Shown: one piece after another, positions 1 to 6,241 of the stretch
Layout of the letters: every line of letters starts with the position of its first letter
How positions within the stretch are numbered: position 1 is the stretch's first letter
Assembly: GCA_021788955.1 (NCBI GenBank)
Contig: JAJYKC010000090.1
Coordinates: 1 to 7,918 of the forward strand
Length of the DNA: 7,918 nt
Direction: 5' to 3'
DNA from: Acidobacteriota bacterium
Lineage (GTDB): Bacteria > Acidobacteriota > Terriglobia > Bryobacterales > Bryobacteraceae
Position numbers and translations under genes: made by a program
Notes under the pieces: model-generated
What the model was told of the DNA's origin: nothing
The model's database searches: none
The model's input: the letters and a program-made list of their open reading frames with translations, nothing else

Positions 1-2
1 AA

Positions 3-1349
3 GCGGGCCAGGCGCTTCGGCGGCGTGAAATTACATGTGTCGAGCTGACGCGGCGCTGCCTGGAGCGGATTGAGGAAGATAATCCGAAGCTCAATGCCTT
101 CGTGACGGTGACCGCGACGCAGGCGTTGGAACGCGCGGCGGCGTTGGATTCGGAATTTTCCGCCGGGCGCGACCGCGGGCCGCTGCACGGTATCCCCATC
201 GCACACAAAGACCTGATACGCACGCACGGCGTTCGCACAACCTGCGGCTCCCTTCTATTCGCGGACGACCCGATGGACGTGCACGCCGCCGTCGCGGAGC
301 GTCTGGAGAACGCCGGCGCGGTGATGGTGGGCAAGACCGGACTGCATGAGCTGGCTTACGGCGTCACGAGCACGAATCCGCATTTCGGCGCGGTGCGCAA
401 TCCGCACGATCCGCGCTGCATTCCCGGAGGTTCGAGCGGCGGGTCCGGAGTGGCGGTCTCGACCGGCATGGCGCTCGGCGCCACCGGCACCGACACCGGA
501 GGCTCGATCCGCATTCCCGCTTCGTTCTGCGGCATCACCGGCTTGAAGCCGACCTACGGCCTCGTCAGCACCTCCGGCATTCAACCGCTCGGTCTGACGC
601 TCGATCATGCCGGCCCGATGGCGCAGACGGTGGCCGACGTCGCTCTGATGCTCGATGCCATGGCGGGCTTTGACGCGCGGGACCCGGCCAGCGTGAACCG
701 CCCGCGCACGAGTTACGCCCCGCGTCAGCTCGATTTTCGGGTGCTCCGGATCGGCATGCCGCGGAATTTCTACTTCGAGGTAATCGCGCCGGAAACGCAG
801 GCTGCCATTCTCGATGCCGCACAGCGGATGGCAGGCCTCGGCGCGAAGATCGTCTCGGTGGGCCTGCCGGACATGGAGGCGCTGAACACGGTCGCCCGGA
901 CGATCCTGCTCGCCGAAGCAACGGCTGTCTACCGGCGCCGGATGGCGCGGCGTGACCTGTTCGGCGACGATGTCTTCGCGCTTCTCGAACAGGGGTTGCT
1001 CATTACCGGCCCTGATTATGTGGACGCGCAAAGGTTGCGCCTGCCGCTGTGCCGTGAGTTTCGCGCGGTGTTCGACAAAGTGGATTTCCTGTTCGCGCCT
1101 GCGACGCCGATGCCGGCGCCGCGCATCGGGCAGAGCGAGGTCGAGTTGGGCGGACGAAGGATGGACACGCGTCTGGCGACGACGCGAACGATGCGCGCGA
1201 TCAATGTGACGGGTCTGCCGGCGATGTCCTTGCCCTGTCCGGTGCCCAAGGGCGCGCTGCCGATCGGGCTGCAGATCGTCGGCAAAGCGTTCGACGAGGC
1301 GCGCCTGCTATCTTTTGCGGCCGCGGTCGAGGATGCGTTCTCCTTCTGA
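3..1349 (+). CDS. Amidase-signature family hydrolase, 5' end outside window
   Basis: The reading frame is open from position 3 and reads as a normal amidase N-terminus (ELTRRCLERI, then DNPKLNAFV), so the true start lies upstream and the GTG at 102 is internal. The Ser-cisSer-Lys triad of the family is complete: Lys at 207-209 (GIPIAHKDLI), cis-Ser at 432-434 (first Ser of GGSSGGSG) and nucleophile Ser at 504-506 (DTGGSIRIP), the two serines 24 residues apart as in characterised members. The family hydrolyses C-N amide bonds, usually in the cytoplasm; the substrate cannot be read from sequence. GatA, the tRNA-dependent amidotransferase subunit, shares the fold, but no gatB or gatC is nearby and IQPLGLTLDHAGPMAQTVADVA looks like a general amidase. 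About 448 residues are visible and the C-terminus is intact. The gene ends 3 bases before the stop of the opposing transporter gene. Confidence 0.9.
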   Translation, partial: AGQALRRREITCVELTRRCLERIEEDNPKLNAFVTVTATQALERAAALDSEFSAGRDRGPLHGIPIAHKDLIRTHGVRTTCGSLLFADDPMDVHAAVAERLENAGAVMVGKTGLHELAYGVTSTNPHFGAVRNPHDPRCIPGGSSGGSGVAVSTGMALGATGTDTGGSIRIPASFCGITGLKPTYGLVSTSGIQPLGLTLDHAGPMAQTVADVALMLDAMAGFDARDPASVNRPRTSYAPRQLDFRVLRIGMPRNFYFEVIAPETQAAILDAAQRMAGLGAKIVSVGLPDMEALNTVARTILLAEATAVYRRRMARRDLFGDDVFALLEQGLLITGPDYVDAQRLRLPLCREFRAVFDKVDFLFAPATPMPAPRIGQSEVELGGRRMDTRLATTRTMRAINVTGLPAMSLPCPVPKGALPIGLQIVGKAFDEARLLSFAAAVEDAFSF

Positions 1350-1352
1350 ATC

Positions 1353-1715
1353 TCAGCGCGAGAGCAGGAAGATGCCGAAAGCCACGAGCGCTGCGCCTGC
1401 CCAGCGCCTCGTGTCGATGTGTTCCTTGAGCACCGTGCGCGCCAGGATCGTGTCGAGCACATAGCTGCCCGCCGTGGCCGGCGACGCAAAACTGACGTCG
1501 GCCACCGATAGTAGCGCCATAAAGCTGAAAAACGCGACGGTCATGGCGAACACCGCGCCGCCGATGGCGGGGTTCCGGATGGCCTGAAGCGCCTGCCGGC
1601 CGAGGCTGTCGGGGCGGAAATCGTCGATCTCGCCGTGCCGGCGCATGCCGAGGGCCTGCAGAACATCCCCGGACGTCGTCGAGAGGATGACGATGGCGAG
1701 AATAAGCCACTTCAT
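1353..1715 (-). CDS. Small DMT/EamA-type transporter subunit, second of pair
   Basis: This is a 120-residue membrane protein with four predicted helices at about residues 2-24, 49-70, 74-96 and 103-119, roughly half an EamA transporter or the size of an SMR/ArnE-type protein. The stretch SVADVSFASPATAGSYVLD, then LKE and RRWAGAALVAFGI, matches the equivalent part of the gene just upstream, so the two look like paralogous halves. The ATG at 1715 is chosen because it overlaps the upstream stop in the form ATGA, a sign of translational coupling; an in-frame extension to 1775 adds only an arginine-rich non-membrane stretch lying inside the upstream gene. Small DMT proteins of this kind often work as heterodimers in the inner membrane. 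The substrate is unknown; co-transcription with the HpnJ-like gene suggests a hopanoid-linked lipid or sugar. Confidence 0.82.
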   Translation of the reverse strand: MKWLILAIVILSTTSGDVLQALGMRRHGEIDDFRPDSLGRQALQAIRNPAIGGAVFAMTVAFFSFMALLSVADVSFASPATAGSYVLDTILARTVLKEHIDTRRWAGAALVAFGIFLLSR

Positions 1716-2149
1716 GGCTGCTTTTTCTCCGGCCTCGCGCGCGGATCGGTGCCGCCGACGAGGCTGACCCCGCAAACGACGAAGGCGATGCCACCCCAGC
1801 GGACGAGTGAGACCGATTCATGCAGGAACACGCGCCCACCGAGCGCAATCAGCGCGTAGCCGATCGCGGTTACGGGAAGCACGTAGCTTAAGTCCGCCCA
1901 GCTCAGCAGCGTCATGTGCGAGAGGAACCAGACAATCAGGAACACGACGCCCACGGCGACCCAGGGGTTGAACAGCACCGTGATATAGCCGAGCGCGGGC
2001 CCCCCGACCAGGCTTCCCGTGTTGCGCAGGCCGTGGCTCAGCGCGAGATTTCCGATGACGTTGCTGACGATGACGATGAATGTGAACAGCCGCGTCTTCG
2101 CGGTGAGGGACAGCGCGCGCTCCGGCTTTGTTGGTGCTGGCGGGGGCAT
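1712..2149 (-). CDS. Small DMT/EamA-type transporter subunit, first of pair
   Basis: The product is 145 residues with a charged, proline-rich N-terminus and four predicted helices at about 20-40, 60-82, 88-109 and 115-133. It carries the same LSWADLSYVLPVTAIGYAL, then LHES and VRWGGIAFVVCGVSL pattern as its downstream neighbour, typical of the last two helices of an EamA/DMT domain. The ATG at 2149 is chosen because it follows the hpnJ-like stop by 11 bases and gives a normal DMT N-terminus; the open frame runs up to 2305, but that part overlaps hpnJ and has no membrane character. The ribosome binding site is weak (a GAG about 10 bases upstream), consistent with coupling to hpnJ. By family it is an inner-membrane transporter or flippase subunit, probably pairing with the next gene, as ArnE pairs with ArnF. 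The substrate is not readable from sequence. Confidence 0.83.
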   Translation of the reverse strand: MPPPAPTKPERALSLTAKTRLFTFIVIVSNVIGNLALSHGLRNTGSLVGGPALGYITVLFNPWVAVGVVFLIVWFLSHMTLLSWADLSYVLPVTAIGYALIALGGRVFLHESVSLVRWGGIAFVVCGVSLVGGTDPRARPEKKQP

Positions 2150-2160
2150 GAAAAACAGCT

Positions 2161-3633
2161 CTATTGTGCGGTAGCCGGCGTGCTCGTGCCGGCGCTTTGC
2201 TGCCGGGCGCGGACCGTTTTGCGCCGCTCCCGCAGATAACCGAAGAACTCCCGCCCTTCCCTCAAGCGGCGGCGCAGCATCTGCGCATCGCGCGACATCT
2301 CCCAAACGAAGCGGAGTATCGGCCGCGGACGGAAGTAGAAGCGGCGATACATGCGTTCCACCGCGTCTTCGATCGCGTCGGGCGACAGGTGCGGGTAGCG
2401 CAGCGTGGAGATCTGGATGCCATTATTGGCGATGAGCGCGCCGCTGTCCACCCAGCCGTTTTCCATCGCCTGCCGGTACAGTTCCGTGCCGGGGTAGGGC
2501 GCGGCGATCGAAACCTGAATCGAGAACGGATCCAGTTCCTCGGCGAAGCGGATCGTCTCGTCGATGGTCTCCTCGGTCTCGACCGGCAGCCCGATCATGA
2601 ACGTGCCGTGCACGCGGATTCCAAGCCGGTTGCAGTTCTTCATGAATTCCCGCGCGGTAGCAACGGTGAGCCCCTTCTTCATCCGGTTGAGGATCTGCTG
2701 ATTGCCGGACTCAAAGCCGACCAGCAGAAGCCGGAGGCCGTTGTCGCGCAACTGGCGCAGGGTTTCGTAGTCGAGATGGGCGCGGGCGTTGCAGGACCAC
2801 GTCAACCCGAGCTTCTTCATGCCCTTGGCGATCTCCACCGCGCGCGGCTTGTTAATCGTGAATGTGTCGTCGTCAAACATCCACTCGCGCACACGGCTGC
2901 CGAAAAGCTCCTTGCCCAGCTCTACCTCGCGCAGAACGGCGGCGGGAGATTTGGTGCGATAGGCATGGCCCCCGATGGTCTGCGGCCAAAGGCAAAACGT
3001 GCATTTGGCCGGGCAACCGCGGCCGGTGTAGAACGACACGTACGGATGAAGCAGATACCCGATGAAGTACTTTTCTATCTGCAGATCGCGATGATAGACG
3101 GGAAGAACACTCGGCATCGAGTCCCAATCGTGAATTAGTTCACGTTCGGGATTGTGGCGGATATGACCGGTATCGTCGCGGTAACTCAGGCCGGCGATTT
3201 CGTTCCAAGGCTTGTCCTGAGCCAGTTCGAGACAAGTGAAGTCGAATTCATTACGGCACACGAAGTCGATATTCGACGCCTGGCGAAGCGTGTCGTGCGG
3301 CAGAACGGCGACATGCGCTCCGATGAAACCGACTTTCGCCTTCGGATTTTTCGCCTTGATCGCCTCAGCGCAGCGGATGTCGTTGTTCAGGCTTGGCGTA
3401 CTTGTGTGCACGATGAACAATTCGTAGTTGTTCACCACCGAGAGCACGTCCTCCAAGGTCTGCTCGTGCGGCGGAGCGTCGATCAGCTTGCTGCCCGGCA
3501 CTAATGCCGCCGGCTGGGCAAGCCAGGTCGGGAACCAGTAGGACGTGACCTCGCGTTTAGCTTGATACCGCGCGCCGGCCCCTCCATCAAAGCCCTCAAG
3601 GGACGGCGGGCTCAAGAACAGCGTTTGTTTCAC
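2161..3633 (-). CDS. hpnJ: HpnJ-like cobalamin-binding radical SAM enzyme of hopanoid biosynthesis
   Basis: This is a 490-residue protein. Residues 1-150 form an N-terminal B12-binding-type domain; the opening LFLSPPSLEGFDGGAGARYQ followed by YWFPTWLAQPAALV and LIDAPPH is what I recognise as HpnJ. The radical SAM [4Fe-4S] motif is GCPAKCTFC with Cys207, Cys211 and Cys214, followed by LWPQTIGGHAYRT. The usual B12 DxHxxG motif is not evident. In other bacteria HpnJ is linked genetically to making the cyclitol ether head group of bacteriohopanetriol from the glucosamine form. The GTG at 3633 is the only start that aligns with the family N-terminus; the frame stays open to 4080 but only as antisense to the divergent gene. 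It heads an operon with the DMT pair. No other hpn gene lies in the window. The alternative is an uncharacterised B12-radical SAM enzyme of the same subfamily. Confidence 0.87.
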   Translation of the reverse strand: MKQTLFLSPPSLEGFDGGAGARYQAKREVTSYWFPTWLAQPAALVPGSKLIDAPPHEQTLEDVLSVVNNYELFIVHTSTPSLNNDIRCAEAIKAKNPKAKVGFIGAHVAVLPHDTLRQASNIDFVCRNEFDFTCLELAQDKPWNEIAGLSYRDDTGHIRHNPERELIHDWDSMPSVLPVYHRDLQIEKYFIGYLLHPYVSFYTGRGCPAKCTFCLWPQTIGGHAYRTKSPAAVLREVELGKELFGSRVREWMFDDDTFTINKPRAVEIAKGMKKLGLTWSCNARAHLDYETLRQLRDNGLRLLLVGFESGNQQILNRMKKGLTVATAREFMKNCNRLGIRVHGTFMIGLPVETEETIDETIRFAEELDPFSIQVSIAAPYPGTELYRQAMENGWVDSGALIANNGIQISTLRYPHLSPDAIEDAVERMYRRFYFRPRPILRFVWEMSRDAQMLRRRLREGREFFGYLRERRKTVRARQQSAGTSTPATAQ

Positions 3634-3640
3634 TAGTCCT

Positions 3641-3646
3641 AGGATA
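3641..3646 (-). promoter_or_regulatory. Candidate -10 element for the hpnJ-like gene (possible leaderless start)
   Basis: Read on the minus strand the hexamer is TATCCT, fitting TANNNT, with exactly 7 bases between it and the GTG start at 3633. That spacing would put transcription initiation at or near the first base of the start codon, giving a leaderless message. The only Shine-Dalgarno-like run, AGGA, sits 3 bases from the GTG, which is too close to work well. No convincing -35 hexamer is seen. This is a pattern-based guess. Confidence 0.35.
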
Positions 3647-3740
3647 ACCCAGCCGCTGGAACCCGGATGGAAAACTCCAGACTTCCGGGGCACGAAACCC
3701 GCATGAATACAGGCTCGCGAGAATGTTTCCCGGGCCGCGT

Positions 3741-3746
3741 TAGAAT
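3741..3746 (+). promoter_or_regulatory. Candidate -10 element for the DUF6677-like operon (possible leaderless start)
   Basis: The hexamer TAGAAT matches five of six bases of the sigma-70 -10 consensus and ends 7 bases before the ATG at 3754, the same spacing as the candidate for the divergent gene. Initiation would fall about at the A of the ATG. The 7-base spacer AAGAAAT holds no real Shine-Dalgarno sequence. There is no recognisable -35 hexamer 16-18 bases upstream. Confidence 0.38.
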
Positions 3747-3753
3747 AAGAAAT

Positions 3754-4173
3754 ATGGCGAACACAAGCACGTCCGCCGGGACTTCCACGCCTGCATTCCG
3801 CGCATGGCTTCCCGTGGTGGCCCTTGGCTGGCTCATCCCCGGCGGAGGCCACTTCCTGCTCCACCGGCGCGGGCGGGGCGCTCTCGTCAGCCTCAGCGTG
3901 ATCATGATGTTCGTCCTCGGCCTGATGATGCGCGGGCCGATGTTCCAACCGCAAACCGGCGATCTGCTCACGACGATCATTTATACCGGCGGGTTCATCG
4001 GCGACGTATGCTCGGGAATTCTCTACTTTCTGGCGGTTTGGCTCGGTTATGCCCAGCCCGACGTTGCTGGACACGTGCATGACTATGGAGCAAAATTTCT
4101 CGTTGCCGCCGGGCTGCTGAATGTGCTCGCCTTGACCGACGCTTACGAGATCGCGATAGGGAAGAAGGACTGA
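3754..4173 (+). CDS. DUF6677-like integral membrane protein
   Basis: A 139-residue protein with a short Ser/Thr-rich N-terminus and four predicted helices at about 16-36, 42-60, 78-98 and 115-130. The motif WLIPGGGHFLLHRRGRG (residues 26-42) is a glycine turn after helix 1 followed by a basic loop. This layout, with the ending TDAYEIAIGKKD, is what I recognise as the DUF6677 family of acidobacterial proteins, whose function is unknown; the glycine-His turn also recalls TM2-domain proteins. The ATG at 3754 is preferred over the in-frame ATG at 3667, because the extra 29 residues are not membrane-like and would occupy most of the divergent promoter region. It is the first gene of a five-gene operon, and its stop overlaps the next start (TGATG). 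The membrane location is secure; the role is not. Confidence 0.82.
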   Translation: MANTSTSAGTSTPAFRAWLPVVALGWLIPGGGHFLLHRRGRGALVSLSVIMMFVLGLMMRGPMFQPQTGDLLTTIIYTGGFIGDVCSGILYFLAVWLGYAQPDVAGHVHDYGAKFLVAAGLLNVLALTDAYEIAIGKKD

Positions 4174-4361
4174 TGCCGAAACTGAATCTCGTCTCCCACT
4201 TCGAAGCGGCCCTGCTGTTCGCGCTGTTCAGCTCGATCGTTCTCGGCATCGTCACCAAGAAGACCGACAAGGAGCGGCTTCAGTACGGCCTGCGCTGCTT
4301 CGCCTACTTCGTTGGCTCGGTGTTCGTCATCGGCTGGCTGATGTATTTCGGCCACCGGTAG
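4173..4361 (+). CDS. Small two-helix membrane protein, unknown function
   Basis: A 62-residue protein with hydrophobic segments at about residues 10-27 (FEAALLFALFSSIVLGIVT) and 41-60 (LRCFAYFVGSVFVIGWLMYF), separated by a short charged loop KKTDKERLQYG. The start codon overlaps the upstream stop as TGATG, and an AAGGA ribosome binding sequence lies inside the last codons of the previous gene, so translation is probably coupled to it. That coupling suggests the two membrane proteins are made in fixed ratio and may form a complex. I do not recognise a named family. The stop at 4359-4361 is followed by 26 bases before miaB. No signal-peptide cleavage site is apparent, so it is probably a helical hairpin in the inner membrane. 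Confidence 0.8.
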   Translation: MPKLNLVSHFEAALLFALFSSIVLGIVTKKTDKERLQYGLRCFAYFVGSVFVIGWLMYFGHR

Positions 4362-4387
4362 GCCTCAACGTTCGCGGATCGTTCGCC

Positions 4388-5731
4388 ATGAAGACCTTCT
4401 ATATCGAAACCTTCGGCTGCCAGATGAACGCGCACGACTCGGAGAAAGTCACCGGCACGCTGCTGGCCCGCGGCTATACGCAGGTGGAAGGTCCGGAAGC
4501 GGCCGACCTGGTGCTCTACAACACGTGCAGCATTCGCGATAAGGCCGAGCAGAAGGTGTTCCACCGCCTGCAGCAGTTCAAGCGCGACGCGGGCAAGGGC
4601 AAGGTGTTCGGCGTTCTGGGCTGCGTGGCGCAGCAAGAGGGCGAACGGATCTTCGAACGCGCGCCCCACGTCAGCCTCGTGGCCGGCTCGGCCAGCTACA
4701 CGCGGCTGCCGGACCTGCTGGTGCAGATCGAAAACGGCGGGCGGCGCGTCACGGGATTGAGCCTGGACACGGACGAAACCTTCGACACGCCGTACACGCG
4801 GCGCGACAATCCTCACCGCGCCTACATCACCATCATCGAAGGCTGCGACAAAAGCTGCGCTTATTGCGTGGTGCCGTTCACGCGCGGCCCGGAACGCAGC
4901 CGCACCAGCGCGAGCGTGATGGCCGAGGCGCGGCGGCTTGCCGGAGCGGGCTACACCGAAATCCAACTCCTGGGCCAGAACGTGAACAGCTACCGGGACC
5001 CCTCGGATGCCGGCTGGGACTTCGCCCGCCTGCTCCGCGAGATGGCGCAGGTGGACGGCATCCGCCGCGTGCGCTTCACGACTTCGCACCCGCGGGACTT
5101 CGTGCGGGACATCATCGACGCCATCGACGAATTCCCCACGCTGTGCAACCACGTTCATCTTCCCGTCCAGTCCGGTTCCACCGAGGTGCTGTCGCGGATG
5201 CGGCGGCAGTACACCCGGGACGAGTACATGCGCCGCATCGAGTGGATGAAGAGCGCCAAACGCGACATCGCCATCAGCACGGACATCATCACCGGTTTCC
5301 CGGGAGAGACCGAAGCGGACTTCAACGCAACCCTCGCTCTGCTCGACGAAGTGGAATACGATTCCGTGTTCAGCTTTAAGTACTCCCCGCGGCCGAACAC
5401 GCACGCTCTCGCCCTCGATACCCAGTTGAGCGAAGACGAAAAGGGCCGCCGGCTGACGATCTTGCAGGAACGGCAGCGTTCGATTCAGATCCGGCGAAAC
5501 AGCCGGCTTGTGGGCGCGCTGGAGGAATGTCTCGTAGAGGGGTATAATTTGGCCACCGGACAATGGATCGGCCGCACAACGCAAAACCGCACGCTGAATT
5601 TCACGCATCCCGTGTTCAGCGAGCCACGCGACGGCAGGACACTCGCCGGAACCTACGCGTCTGTGCGCGTTACCCGGTCCGGTCCGAATTCACTGGCGGG
5701 AGAAGCGGCCGCTGCGGCGTCCGCGGCCTGA
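4388..5731 (+). CDS. miaB: tRNA-2-methylthio-N6-isopentenyladenosine(37) synthase MiaB
   Basis: The 447-residue product has the full MiaB architecture. An N-terminal UPF0004 domain supplies the auxiliary [4Fe-4S] cluster ligands Cys11 (ETFGCQMN), Cys47 (YNTCSIRDKAEQK) and Cys79 (GVLGCVAQQEGE). The radical SAM domain has Cys153, Cys157 and Cys160 in GCDKSCAYC followed by VVPFTRGPERSR, plus QLLGQNVNSY (193-202) and HLPVQSGS (257-264). A C-terminal TRAM domain lies at about 370-436. NTCSIRDKAE and FTRGPERSR point to MiaB rather than RimO or MtaB. The enzyme adds a methylthio group at C2 of i6A37 in tRNAs reading UNN codons, in the cytoplasm. The start has only a weak GGA 9 bases upstream. An alanine-rich tail (EAAAAASAA) extends past TRAM. 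The gene sits 26 bases after the small membrane gene and 13 before the BFN gene. Confidence 0.97.
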   Translation: MKTFYIETFGCQMNAHDSEKVTGTLLARGYTQVEGPEAADLVLYNTCSIRDKAEQKVFHRLQQFKRDAGKGKVFGVLGCVAQQEGERIFERAPHVSLVAGSASYTRLPDLLVQIENGGRRVTGLSLDTDETFDTPYTRRDNPHRAYITIIEGCDKSCAYCVVPFTRGPERSRTSASVMAEARRLAGAGYTEIQLLGQNVNSYRDPSDAGWDFARLLREMAQVDGIRRVRFTTSHPRDFVRDIIDAIDEFPTLCNHVHLPVQSGSTEVLSRMRRQYTRDEYMRRIEWMKSAKRDIAISTDIITGFPGETEADFNATLALLDEVEYDSVFSFKYSPRPNTHALALDTQLSEDEKGRRLTILQERQRSIQIRRNSRLVGALEECLVEGYNLATGQWIGRTTQNRTLNFTHPVFSEPRDGRTLAGTYASVRVTRSGPNSLAGEAAAAASAA

Positions 5732-5738
5732 AGGGAGG
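5732..5738 (+). promoter_or_regulatory. Strong ribosome binding site of the BFN gene
   Basis: AGGGAGG lies directly after the miaB stop codon, with 6 bases before the ATG at 5745. It is the best Shine-Dalgarno sequence on the plus strand here and fixes the start at 5745 over the in-frame ATG 12 bases further on. The other operon genes have weak or coupled sites, so this gene may be translated more strongly. Confidence 0.75.
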
Positions 5739-5744
5739 GATCTC

Positions 5745-6230
5745 ATGGAAGTTGAAATGAAGATTCGGGGCCTGATGATGGACCCGGTCACCAATACTCC
5801 GATCGTTGTGCTGAAGGACGTCAACGGAACGGCGATACTCCCGATCTGGGTGGGCATTTTCGAAGCGAACGCGATCGCGCTCGAAATTGAGAAGGTGGCC
5901 ACGCCGCGTCCGATGACACACGACCTCATCCGCCAGGTGCTGTTCGGGCTGAACACCGGCATGCGCAAGGTCGTGGTCAGCGAACTGAAGGACGATACCT
6001 TCTACGCCGTGATCTGGCTGGAGAAGGACGGCGAGTTGATCAGCGTCGATTCGCGCCCCAGCGACGCGCTGGCGCTGGCGCTGCGCCTCGATTGCCCGAT
6101 CTACGTCGAAGAAGCGGTGATCCGCAGCGCAAAGGTCAACAACGCTTCGGCCGAAAAGGTCAACAACGAGGAACTCCGGCGCTGGCTGGAGAGCCTCAGC
6201 GACGAGGACCTCGGCCGCTACAAGATGTAG
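5745..6230 (+). CDS. Bifunctional nuclease (BFN/DUF151) domain protein
   Basis: A 161-residue protein with a BFN (DUF151) domain over about residues 3-125. Recognisable family motifs are LPIWVGIFEANAIALEIE (32-49), TPRPMTHDLIRQVL (53-66) and ISVDSRPSDALALALRLDCPIYV (99-121). A charged tail with two copies of a KVNN element (about 130-133 and 138-141) ends in a predicted acidic helix, LRRWLESLSDEDLGRYKM. The founding plant member was reported to cut both RNA and DNA; most bacterial members are uncharacterised, so catalytic activity here is inferred from the family only. Cytoplasmic: no signal peptide or membrane segment. It follows miaB by 13 bases, which suggests, but does not prove, a link to RNA metabolism. 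Confidence 0.93.
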   Translation: MEVEMKIRGLMMDPVTNTPIVVLKDVNGTAILPIWVGIFEANAIALEIEKVATPRPMTHDLIRQVLFGLNTGMRKVVVSELKDDTFYAVIWLEKDGELISVDSRPSDALALALRLDCPIYVEEAVIRSAKVNNASAEKVNNEELRRWLESLSDEDLGRYKM

Positions 6231-6241
6231 GCTCCACTCCC

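Noticed and set aside
255..1031. Long open frame on the minus strand opposite the amidase
   Set aside because: Its translation is rich in Arg, Ala and His with no domain, and it is exactly antisense to conserved amidase motifs; it is a by-product of high GC at third codon positions.
1..1349. GatA (glutamyl/aspartyl-tRNA amidotransferase subunit A)
   Set aside because: The shared amidase fold and motifs are present, but there is no gatC or gatB neighbour and the region after the nucleophile resembles general amidases.
1351..1363. TCTC/GAGA stem at the amidase-transporter junction as a terminator
   Set aside because: A 4-bp stem without a T-run is too weak to support.
2164..3138. 324-codon open frame on the plus strand opposite hpnJ
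   Set aside because: The opposite strand carries conserved radical SAM motifs in the correct frame; this reading has no recognisable family and low-complexity composition.
3634..4080. N-terminal extension of the hpnJ-like frame by up to 149 residues
   Set aside because: The extension is antisense to the DUF6677-like gene, is not protein-like in composition, and homologues as I recall them begin at the residues encoded from 3633.
4370..4386. Direct repeat GTTCGC separated by 5 bases just upstream of miaB
   Set aside because: Two six-base copies in GC-rich DNA are expected by chance, and there is no further structure suggesting an operator.
4304..5608. 434-codon open frame on the minus strand opposite miaB
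   Set aside because: Fully antisense to a complete, motif-perfect MiaB; composition (Val, Arg, His, Ala) is typical of a GC-driven shadow.
6092..6241. Upstream extension of the 100-residue gene
   Set aside because: This stretch overlaps the 3' end of the BFN gene in another frame and encodes an Arg/Gln-rich shadow peptide; the GTG at 6242 fits the operon spacing.
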